Shown here one piece after another: positions 1 through 6,937 of a stretch of 14,212 nucleotides of DNA. The stretch is from Anaerolineales bacterium (lineage in GTDB: Bacteria > Chloroflexota > Anaerolineae > Anaerolineales > Villigracilaceae), in NCBI GenBank assembly GCA_028689195.1, contig JAQTWR010000028.1:1-14212 (forward strand), read 5' to 3'. Every line of letters begins with the position of its first letter. The first letter of the stretch is position 1. A model generated the notes under the pieces. That model made no database searches and was not told the DNA's origin. It worked only from the letters and a program-made list of their open reading frames with translations. The position numbers were made by a program, and so were the translations under genes.

Positions 1-1284
1 CTTCTGAACCAGAAGAATCGAAAAGAATAAATTTCCTATCGCCATAAAAATAGAACAATTCGTTTGGAATCCAATTTTATTGATTCCATTTAATAATACG
101 GAAATCGGACTCGCCAGACTTAACAACACCGTCCATAAACAAAGCCCCATCAGCAAAACGAAAGCGGGATGAATTTCGGGACCCACCCAAATTTCAATCA
201 CCTTGCCGCCAAAAAACACTAGGAATAAAGATGGGGGCAGGCTGGCGCTAAAAGATAAGAGTAGCGAACGTTTGAAGGTTTTACGAATCCAATTTATGTC
301 TTTGCGCGCAAACGCCTCGCCATACGCGGGCCAGAGCGGCGTCAACACAAAACTCAGCAGGGACGGTATTAACGTGAACAGTTTCATTGGGACGGCATAT
401 TGAGGAACCTGACTTGCCCCCAGAAAGCGCGCAATTACAAGGTTGTCAGATTGATAAGCCACAGCGACTACCAATTGAAGGATAAAAAATAACGATCCGC
501 TTTTTAGAATCTGTTTGGAAGCGGACTGATTTACCATCCGCCATTTAGGAAGCAGCCAGGGGCGTCGAACGCCAAACAAGGTCGTCGCGCTAAAAGTCAT
601 TACCAATACGGGAGAACCCGCCATCGCGAGGACAAGCCAGGGTAAGTTTGCCCGAAAATAAATCGCAATCAGCACATTGCATAGACCCAGCAAACTGCTC
701 CCAGCCCGCCAAAGCCCGTTTATATATCCTTCTTGATAGCCGTCATAGATTTTTTGAACAAGTCCGACGGGCAGGTTAACCAGCATACACCAGATAAAAA
801 TAGATACCGCTGGTCCCGCTTCGACCGCAGCCTCGGGGGTTGCGACATTGAACAGCCAAGCCCACGAGATATGAGGATAAACGATTGTCCAGATTACCCC
901 AAAAAATAGGGCAATCCCCGTAAGGATATAAAAAGCGCTGGACACATACGATTTCGCGGCTTCGTGGTCATCCCGCCCATTTGCGCCTGCGAGCGCGTTA
1001 AGCAGCCCGTTCCCCATGCCCAGATCTGCAAACCCAAGAATCGCGATGAACGAACTAATCGCTATCCACAACCCATAACGCTCCGCGCCCAGATAATTCA
1101 ACGTCAGAGGCACCGAAACCAACACCGTCAACATGCTCACGCCTTGCGCAAACGCCGAAACCATGGCGGTTAAAGCCACTCGTCGAAGCCGTTCTTTTGA
1201 GCTTTCCTCCTCCGTATCAGCGCCGAACGGAGTCAGTCGGATGACGGAAATCCATTGGCGGGTTTTTGACCATACTTGATTCAT
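1..1284 (-). CDS. Polysaccharide/oligosaccharide flippase (MATE/MVF-like), partial at its C-terminus
   Basis: The minus strand reads open for 428 codons from ATG at 1284 to the window edge with no stop, so the C-terminus lies outside. After a charged N-terminus (about residues 1-35, with a DTEEESSKERLRR stretch) the protein is a succession of hydrophobic segments. Near residues 40-100 is the signature VSVPLTLNYLGAERYGLW followed by ISSFIAILGFADLGMGNGL, typical of the Wzx/polysaccharide-biosynthesis flippases in the MVF superfamily. A second half-like stretch, LVVAVAYQSDNLVIARFLGA and then VPQYAVPMKLF, fits the repeated architecture of the family. The likely role is moving lipid-linked glycans across the inner membrane for cell-surface polysaccharide; the substrate cannot be read from the sequence. 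An in-frame ATG at 1311 would add nine residues. Neither start has a clear Shine-Dalgarno sequence; 1284 has the more AT-rich upstream context. Family is confident, exact function is not. Confidence 0.85.
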   Translation of the reverse strand, partial: MNQVWSKTRQWISVIRLTPFGADTEEESSKERLRRVALTAMVSAFAQGVSMLTVLVSVPLTLNYLGAERYGLWIAISSFIAILGFADLGMGNGLLNALAGANGRDDHEAAKSYVSSAFYILTGIALFFGVIWTIVYPHISWAWLFNVATPEAAVEAGPAVSIFIWCMLVNLPVGLVQKIYDGYQEGYINGLWRAGSSLLGLCNVLIAIYFRANLPWLVLAMAGSPVLVMTFSATTLFGVRRPWLLPKWRMVNQSASKQILKSGSLFFILQLVVAVAYQSDNLVIARFLGASQVPQYAVPMKLFTLIPSLLSFVLTPLWPAYGEAFARKDINWIRKTFKRSLLLSFSASLPPSLFLVFFGGKVIEIWVGPEIHPAFVLLMGLCLWTVLLSLASPISVLLNGINKIGFQTNCSIFMAIGNLFFSILLVQK

Positions 1285-1371
1285 AAGTTTAATATCATGC
1301 CTCGGCGTCATGTAAAGGGACTCGCCGATAAGCCCTTCGCGCGGCACAGAGATCGGCAAGTTTAGAAAAGC

Positions 1372-1380
1372 AGTATACCA
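1372..1380 (-). promoter_or_regulatory. Extended -10 promoter of the flippase gene
   Basis: Read on the minus strand this is TGGTATACT, an extended -10 element (TGn followed by a five-of-six match to TATAAT). No good -35 lies 16-18 bp upstream; a TTGACG is present but 21 bp away, which is too far. It would start transcription near 1365 and leave a leader of roughly 55-80 nt before the start codon. Confidence 0.5.
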
Positions 1381-1479
1381 AAGTCAGGGGAAATTTTACG
1401 TCAAGAAAACAAAGGGCGCGCGCCAAACGCTTTAACTAAAAACGCTAACAAAACTCAAATTTCTTATATCTATGCCACA

Positions 1480-1488
1480 TGCTATAAT
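1480..1488 (+). promoter_or_regulatory. Extended -10 promoter of secA
   Basis: TGCTATAAT is a perfect extended -10 (TGn plus consensus TATAAT), with no recognisable -35. Transcription would start near 1495, only about 16 nt before the secA ATG at 1511. Because this element lies downstream of the ATG at 1472, that more upstream in-frame start would not be transcribed, which supports 1511 as the start. The downstream bases (TATAATCCC) match the clpC promoter. Confidence 0.65.
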
Positions 1489-1507
1489 CCCTTCCCGTGA
1501 AAGGGAT
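1487..1507. promoter_or_regulatory. Palindrome over the secA -10/start region, possible operator
   Basis: ATCCCTT (1487-1493) and AAGGGAT (1501-1507) form a perfect 7-bp inverted repeat with a 7-base spacer. It overlaps the end of the -10 box, the expected transcription start and the Shine-Dalgarno sequence (AAGGGA) of secA. If transcription starts near 1495 the left arm is not in the RNA, so the symmetry would matter as DNA, for example as a repressor site. No known regulator motif is recognised. Confidence 0.35.
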
Positions 1508-1510
1508 ACT

Positions 1511-4500
1511 ATGCTCAAAAATTTTGTAAAGTTATTTAGTGGCGACCCCACAAAAAAAACCGTCTCGCAATTTGGCAGCCTCGCCGAGCAAATCGCCGCG
1601 CTGGAGCCGCGCTTTCAAGCATTAAGCGACGAAGCCCTGCGCGCAAAGACCGACGAATTCAAAGCGCGGCTCGCGTCCGCGCTTCCTTCTCTCTCTGAGA
1701 AAAGCGCCGGGGATGAGGGGTACAACGAAGCCGACATCCGCCGTTTCGAGCAGGACGCTCTGGACGAACTTTTGCCCGAAGCCTTCGCCGTCGTGCGCGA
1801 AGTATCCAAACGCACAATCGGGTTGCGCCATTATGACGTGCAAATGATCGGCGGCGCGATTTTGCATCGCGGCTCCATCGCCGAGATGAAGACGGGCGAA
1901 GGCAAAACGCTGGTGGCGACCCTGCCCGTTTATCTCAACGCGTTGACGGGGCGCGGCGTGCATTTGGTCACGGTCAACGATTATTTGGCGCGGCGCGACG
2001 CCCGTTGGATGGCTCCGATTTTCCATGCGCTGGGTTTGAGCGTGGGCGTTCTGCAAATGGCGTCCACGACCGAGCATGGCAAGAAAGCCTATGTCGTGGA
2101 TTTTGAACGCGAGTCGCCGCACGAAGACCAGAATCACCTGCGTCTGGTGGACCGCGTCGAAGCCTATAACGCGGATATTACCTACGGCACGAATTCCGAA
2201 TTTGGCTTCGATTATCTGCGCGATAACATGGCAATGCGATTAAGCGACCGCGTTCAACGCGGACATTATTTTTCAATCGTAGACGAAGTGGATAACGTCC
2301 TCATTGACGAAGCGCGCACGCCGTTGATTATTTCGGGTTCGTCTTCAGGCGACCTTGAATATTACAAAACGATGGCGCAGGTGGTCAAGCAATTAAAGCC
2401 CGAAGACTACGAGGTGGACGAAAAAAATCGAAACGTGACGCTAACTGAATTGGGATTCAGCCGCGTCGAATCCCTTTTGGGGTTGCAGCTTCTCGATCCA
2501 GATCGTCCCGAAGATTTAACGCCCGAACAAGCGCGGCTGACGGGGTATCTCGAACAAGCCCTGCGCGCGAATTTCCTCTTTCACCGCTCGAAGGAATATC
2601 TTGTGCTGGGCGGCAAGGTGGTCATCGTGGACGAGTTCACCGGGCGGCAAATGCCCGGGCGCAGGTGGAGCGACGGTCTGCATCAATCTGTCGAAGCCAA
2701 AGAGGGAGTTAAGATAGAGCCAGAGTCTGTCACCTACGCCACCGTCACGCTGCAAAATTATTTCCGCATGTACCAAAAACTGGCGGGCATGACAGGCACG
2801 GCGTTGACCGAAGCCGAAGAGTTCAATAAGATTTACAAGATTGACGTGATGCCCGTGCCGACCAACCTTGAGTATCAATCGCTCCGCTCCGACGCGACGC
2901 TGATCGAACATCAAGCCAAAGACGAAGAAGGCTATCAATATTTATATTACACGCAAAAAAACGACGACGGAAAAATTTTCTATAAAAGAAAAGACTACCC
3001 CGACGTAATCTATCGCACGGCAGAAGCGAAACTGCGCGCCATCGCCACAGAGATTGTCCGCTATCACGCGCTGGGGCGTCCGCTGCTGGTCGGCACGACT
3101 TCGGTGGAATCATCCGAGCGGCTTTCAGACAGATTGAAGCCCGAAGCGATTCGGCGTTTGCTGCAAGTGGCGCTTGTGCGCCGCGTCTATCTGCAAGCCA
3201 ATAATTTGGATGAAGACGGGCGGCGCGTGGAGGCGCTTGTGCCTTTCAATGAACCGCTTGAAAAAATCACGCCGGACGTGCTGAGGAAATTCATCGCGCC
3301 GCATGGCTTGACGAGCATCAATCCCGAAGAACCGAATAATTTACAAGCCCTGCTTGGCGCGATGAATCTGCCCAATCAAACCGCAGACCGATTGAAGGCG
3401 ATTCTTCAAGGCGGCGTTTCGCACGCGGTATTGAACGCGCGCAAACACACCGAAGAGTCGCAAATCATCGCGGGCGCGGGCGCGTTTGGCGCGGTCACTA
3501 TCGCCACCAATATGGCGGGGCGCGGCGTAGACATCAAACTCGGCGGCGAACTGGCTGAAGAAGTCATCGCGGAAGTGAATCGCGTGCTGCGTAAAGCGGG
3601 CTACGAAGACCCCTTCGACATGACTCTCGAAGAGCGCCGTCAGGCTTTATTGAAGGTTGACCCTTCGCAGTACGGCATTTACGACGCGGAGGTGAAACTC
3701 TTCCTCCAATATTTCGACGATATGGAAACCGTGAAAAAACTCGGCGGCTTGCACGTCATTGGCTCCGAACGCCACGAAGCGCGGCGCATTGATAATCAGT
3801 TACGCGGACGCGCCGCCCGTCAGGGCGACCCGGGTTCGTCGCGTTTTTATCTATCCCTCGAAGACGAACTCATGCGCCTGTTCGGCGGCGAGCAGGTCAG
3901 CAATTTGATGGAACGCCTCAGCGTGGACGAATCGCTCCCGCTGGAAGTGCGCCTTGTCAGCAATATTATCGAAGGTTCGCAGACCCGCGTCGAAGGCGCG
4001 AACTTCGACGTGCGTAAACATTTGCTGGAATACGACGACGTGCTGAACATGCAGCGCGCGCAAATCTACAATCAACGCGACCGCATCTTCGTCAAAGAAG
4101 ATTTAAGCGGAGACATCGCGGACATGCTCGACGACGAAGTGACCAAGCGCGTCAATCTTGGACTGACCGACGAAGAAGGCATGTGGAGATTGATCGCGTG
4201 GCTCGAACAAGTGCAGCCGCCGTTTGAATCGCTCGACGGGTTGTTCCCGTCTTACGGATTTAAATTAATTCTCAGCCAGATTACGCCCGACCTGCGCCCT
4301 TCGATTTTGAACGTTGTTTCACGCGCCATCGCAGCCGAAGAAACGCATACGCTTCACGCGATTGAAACGCTTGTAGAAAAAACGCATGAGGCGCTCGAAG
4401 CGCAAATCAACGAGCGCAACGACGACCTCGACGCATATTTCGAGAACCTGCGCGACGCGGAAGAGAAATTACGCCCGCAGAAAATTTTGGAAGAAATAAA

Positions 4501-5524
4501 CGCGCTTATTCACCTGCCGTTGAAACCCAACAATGAGACGATGCGCGCGCTTGGCGAAGACCCGGGTTCTGTCAAAGAAGATATTCAGGATTTGGTCAGC
4601 CAGCAGTTGACCGCGCTCAACGCTACGCGGTTGATCGGCGCGATTCTCAATCGCGTGGGCGAGCAATTGCCCTGGCCCAACCCGCTGCCTTTGGATTGGG
4701 ACGAACTCGAACAAGTTATCCTGCAAACGGCGCGCGAGGGATTGGTTCGCAAACGCGAACGTTTGAACAATCAAATTGCGCGCGATATTGACGTTTTGTT
4801 GCAGCGCGAGAATACGAACGACGATGCGGGCAAACTCCGCTTGCTATTAACGCTCTCGCAGGGCGCGCGCACGGTGTTCAACCAGAAAACGCACAAGCAG
4901 GTTACCCAAAACTATACGCGCTTCACTTATATCTTCCTCGCGGCGCAAGCGCTCGAAGGAAAGGAAGCGCAGGATATAAGCGACGATGTGATGGAGCATC
5001 TCGAATCGGCGGAAGAAGCGCTGCGCGCAACCTGGGGACAAAGCGAATATGCGCGGTTGAATCAAAACGCGGCGCGGCTCGCGGATTTCGGTCCCGCGGC
5101 GCGGATCGCTTTGGGCGGGGAGCGAATGGGCGAAGCGCCGTCCAGTTTGAACGAGGAAAACCGCGCGCATTTGGTGGATTCGATTGGCAGGTATGTTCTT
5201 AATGAAGTGCATCGTCAATTGTTGTTGAGCGCGTTCAGCGAATTGTGGGTGGAATATCTCACAAAAGTGGAAGCCCTGCGTATTTCGATCGGCTTGGAGG
5301 CTTACGCCCAACGCGACCCGCTGGTACAATACAAAGGACGCGCGTCTGAGATGTTCCAGCAATTGCTCGAAGACGTGCGCGGATTGGTGATCGGGCGCGC
5401 GTTTGCCGCGAAGCCGCGCCGCGTGGAGATCAATCCAATCGAAACCGCCGAAAGCGAAGTGGTTGCGCCGCTCGAAATTCCGGCAAATGTCGGCGGCAAT
5501 AAAAAGAAACGAAAACGTCGCTAA
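1511..5524 (+). CDS. secA: Preprotein translocase ATPase SecA, unusually long (1337 aa)
   Basis: SecA is the motor that drives unfolded preproteins through SecYEG using ATP. Numbered from ATG 1511, the Walker A TGEGKT is at 128-133, the DEAD-type Walker B VDEVDNVLIDEARTP begins near 257, GMTGTA and VGTTSVESSERLS follow, ATNMAGRGVDI is at about 665, and the arginine-finger motif RGRAARQGDPGSSRF begins at 765. LLEYDDVLNMQRAQIY leads into the helical scaffold. Usual length is 800-950 residues. The excess comes from a longer stretch at about 187-216, roughly 95 residues inside NBD2 (about 540-636), and a C-terminal half some 200 residues longer than in E. coli. The protein lacks the CxC zinc-binding tail and ends in a basic KKKRKRR. 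Start 1511 is chosen because MLKNFVKLFSGDPTKK matches SecA N-termini and AAGGG lies 5 nt upstream; ATG 1472 precedes the promoter. No terminator was found downstream. Confidence 0.97.
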   Translation: MLKNFVKLFSGDPTKKTVSQFGSLAEQIAALEPRFQALSDEALRAKTDEFKARLASALPSLSEKSAGDEGYNEADIRRFEQDALDELLPEAFAVVREVSKRTIGLRHYDVQMIGGAILHRGSIAEMKTGEGKTLVATLPVYLNALTGRGVHLVTVNDYLARRDARWMAPIFHALGLSVGVLQMASTTEHGKKAYVVDFERESPHEDQNHLRLVDRVEAYNADITYGTNSEFGFDYLRDNMAMRLSDRVQRGHYFSIVDEVDNVLIDEARTPLIISGSSSGDLEYYKTMAQVVKQLKPEDYEVDEKNRNVTLTELGFSRVESLLGLQLLDPDRPEDLTPEQARLTGYLEQALRANFLFHRSKEYLVLGGKVVIVDEFTGRQMPGRRWSDGLHQSVEAKEGVKIEPESVTYATVTLQNYFRMYQKLAGMTGTALTEAEEFNKIYKIDVMPVPTNLEYQSLRSDATLIEHQAKDEEGYQYLYYTQKNDDGKIFYKRKDYPDVIYRTAEAKLRAIATEIVRYHALGRPLLVGTTSVESSERLSDRLKPEAIRRLLQVALVRRVYLQANNLDEDGRRVEALVPFNEPLEKITPDVLRKFIAPHGLTSINPEEPNNLQALLGAMNLPNQTADRLKAILQGGVSHAVLNARKHTEESQIIAGAGAFGAVTIATNMAGRGVDIKLGGELAEEVIAEVNRVLRKAGYEDPFDMTLEERRQALLKVDPSQYGIYDAEVKLFLQYFDDMETVKKLGGLHVIGSERHEARRIDNQLRGRAARQGDPGSSRFYLSLEDELMRLFGGEQVSNLMERLSVDESLPLEVRLVSNIIEGSQTRVEGANFDVRKHLLEYDDVLNMQRAQIYNQRDRIFVKEDLSGDIADMLDDEVTKRVNLGLTDEEGMWRLIAWLEQVQPPFESLDGLFPSYGFKLILSQITPDLRPSILNVVSRAIAAEETHTLHAIETLVEKTHEALEAQINERNDDLDAYFENLRDAEEKLRPQKILEEINALIHLPLKPNNETMRALGEDPGSVKEDIQDLVSQQLTALNATRLIGAILNRVGEQLPWPNPLPLDWDELEQVILQTAREGLVRKRERLNNQIARDIDVLLQRENTNDDAGKLRLLLTLSQGARTVFNQKTHKQVTQNYTRFTYIFLAAQALEGKEAQDISDDVMEHLESAEEALRATWGQSEYARLNQNAARLADFGPAARIALGGERMGEAPSSLNEENRAHLVDSIGRYVLNEVHRQLLLSAFSELWVEYLTKVEALRISIGLEAYAQRDPLVQYKGRASEMFQQLLEDVRGLVIGRAFAAKPRRVEINPIETAESEVVAPLEIPANVGGNKKKRKRR

Positions 5525-5535
5525 TTAGCGCAACA

Positions 5536-5621
5536 TCATTGCGAGCCGCGCTTTAGCGAAGCAATCCTTTCGTATGCTGAGATTGCTTTGTCGCAAAGAA
5601 TAAGAACGCTCCTCGCAATGA
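5536..5621. repeat. MITE-like palindromic intergenic repeat
   Basis: The element is bounded by perfect 10-bp inverted termini, TCATTGCGAG at 5536-5545 and CTCGCAATGA at 5612-5621. A second, nested inverted pair lies inside: GAAGCAATC (5558-5566) and GATTGCTTT (5581-5589), one mismatch. It fills the gap between secA and the deaminase gene. The layout is that of a small non-autonomous dispersed repeat. From general familiarity, this 'cattgcgag...ctcgcaatg' type recurs in many bacterial genomes; copy number here cannot be judged from one window. Confidence 0.7.
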
Positions 5622-5640
5622 CGGAAGTCATAGAGGCAGA

Positions 5641-6681
5641 TTGCTGCGTAAAGTCACCGCTCCGTTAAATCAATATTTTTCCCTTCCAAAGGTGGAGTTA
5701 CATCGCCACCTTGAAGGGTCTTTGCGCTTAACGACCATGTTGGATATTGCCCGCCTGCATGGCGTAACAGTGCCAGCCAGCATGTTCAACTTAAGCGGGT
5801 TGGTGCAGGTGCAAGACAAAGACCCGATGACGTTTTCGAATTTTCTCGATAAATTCAAAACGCTGCGGCTCTTTTATAAATCGCCTGATGTGATTCACCG
5901 CGTAACGCAGGAGGCGGTTGAAGACGCGGCGAAGGACAACATCCGCTACATGGAGTTGCGCTTCACGCCCGTCGCATTAAGCCGCGCGGAGGGGTTCCCC
6001 CTAAACGAGGTGATGGATTGGGTGATATTAAGCGCCAAGGTCGCCGCAGAAAAATATAACGTAAAGGTCGGTTTGATCGCTTCGGTCAACCGCCATGAGA
6101 GTCCCGAACTTGCCGAGCAGGTGGCTTGGCTTGCGGCGGATCAAATCAAGAATGGCATGGTGGGCATTGACTTGGCGGGCAATGAAGCGGAGTTTCCGTC
6201 CGAGCCGTTTTACGCTTTATTCAAGGAAGCGAAACAAGCCGGGCTGCATGTGACCATCCACGCGGGGGAATGGGGACCCGCGGAAAATATCCGCGAGGCG
6301 ATTGAAAAACTCGGCGCGGAGCGGATCGGTCATGGCGTGCGCGTGATGGAAGATGAAAGCATTGTCGCGCTGGCGAAGGAACGCAGGACGACGTTTGAAG
6401 TATGCGTGACGAGCAATTATCAATCGGGCGTGGTAAGTTCTCTGCCCGAACATCCGTTGACCCGCATGGCGGCGGCTGGATTAATTGTCACGGTCAACAC
6501 CGACGACCCAAGCGTTTCGCGCATCACTTTGTCGCATGAATATCAGCACGTCTGCGAAGATTTGAGGATGACGTTTGACGCATTGCAGCAAAGCGTTTTG
6601 AACGCGGCTCAAGCATCGTTTTTATCGAACGAGGCAAAAGCTAGGTTGATTATTGACTTGAAGGAAGAATTGAAAATGTAA
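5641..6681 (+). CDS. add: Adenosine deaminase
   Basis: A zinc-dependent amidohydrolase of the Add family, predicted to convert adenosine to inosine (and deoxyadenosine to deoxyinosine) in cytoplasmic purine salvage. Length is 346 residues, normal for the family. The N-terminal LPKVELHRHLEGSLR carries metal ligands H21 and H23. HAGEWG supplies H207 and catalytic E210. IGHG supplies H231. NTDDPS supplies the D288/D289 pair. The start is the TTG at 5641: the metal-binding motif lies only about 20 codons in, the next in-frame ATG (5740) falls after it, and the in-frame stop at 5578-5580 leaves no ATG or GTG upstream. AGAGG at 5632-5636 is a usable ribosome-binding site. The gene sits alone, preceded by a palindromic repeat and followed by a terminator. 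Related family members deaminate adenine or futalosine, so the exact substrate is inferred. Confidence 0.92.
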   Translation: MLRKVTAPLNQYFSLPKVELHRHLEGSLRLTTMLDIARLHGVTVPASMFNLSGLVQVQDKDPMTFSNFLDKFKTLRLFYKSPDVIHRVTQEAVEDAAKDNIRYMELRFTPVALSRAEGFPLNEVMDWVILSAKVAAEKYNVKVGLIASVNRHESPELAEQVAWLAADQIKNGMVGIDLAGNEAEFPSEPFYALFKEAKQAGLHVTIHAGEWGPAENIREAIEKLGAERIGHGVRVMEDESIVALAKERRTTFEVCVTSNYQSGVVSSLPEHPLTRMAAAGLIVTVNTDDPSVSRITLSHEYQHVCEDLRMTFDALQQSVLNAAQASFLSNEAKARLIIDLKEELKM

Positions 6682-6685
6682 ACTT

Positions 6686-6717
6686 AAGGGCAGGGATTCG
6701 TCTCTGCCTTTATTTAT
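6686..6717 (+). terminator. Intrinsic terminator after add
   Basis: GGCAGGGA (6689-6696), a TTCG tetraloop, and TCTCTGCC (6701-6708) form an 8-bp stem with one G-U pair, extended by A/U pairs outside and followed by a T-rich run (TTTATTTAT). It starts five bases after the add stop codon. Confidence 0.85.
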
Positions 6718-6737
6718 GTAACAGCCATAAAAGAGCA

Positions 6738-6819
6738 AACCACCGAGACACGAAGACACAGAGAAAAATCCGCGTTATTCCGTGTCAAAACAACTCCGTG
6801 ACTCAGGGTCTCCGTGGTT
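6738..6819. repeat. Palindromic intergenic repeat, 'accaccgagaca' type
   Basis: Arms at 6738-6763 and 6794-6819 are imperfect inverted repeats, 20 of 26 positions complementary, beginning AACCACCGAGAC and ending GTCTCCGTGGTT. The roughly 30-base centre is unpaired. It lies between the add terminator and the acnA leader and codes for nothing I can see. It resembles a dispersed palindromic family I associate with Anaerolineae and other environmental bacteria; that is recollection, not a search result. Confidence 0.6.
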
Positions 6820-6852
6820 CAGACTTTTGGGTAAAACATTCCACAAAAACCC

Positions 6853-6931
6853 CACCACATAGCAAGGATATCAAAGGCGCTCCTTTGAGTTCTTTAGAGT
6901 TGTGGTGTGAGTAACCCTCATACCAAAGGAG
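6853..6931 (+). promoter_or_regulatory. Structured acnA leader with a possible Shine-Dalgarno switch
   Basis: Outer arms CACCACA (6853-6859) and TGTGGTG (6901-6907) are perfectly complementary. They enclose a hairpin made by TCAAAGG (6871-6877) and CCTTTGA (6882-6888). The downstream arm contains CTCCTTTG (6880-6887), which is also a perfect 8-nt complement of the acnA ribosome-binding site CAAAGGAG (6924-6931). Two exclusive folds are therefore possible, one leaving and one hiding the site. I found no convincing promoter upstream and recognise no known riboswitch or IRE-type loop. Confidence 0.45.
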
Positions 6932-6937
6932 TATCCT

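Noticed and set aside
964..1173. Plus-strand open frame of 69 codons
   Set aside because: It is antisense to the flippase coding frame, low in hydrophobic structure, rich in Arg/Gln/His, and has no ribosome-binding site.
1472..1510. An in-frame ATG at 1472 that would add 13 residues to SecA
   Set aside because: It lies upstream of the extended -10 at 1480-1488, has no ribosome-binding site, and the added residues do not resemble SecA N-termini.
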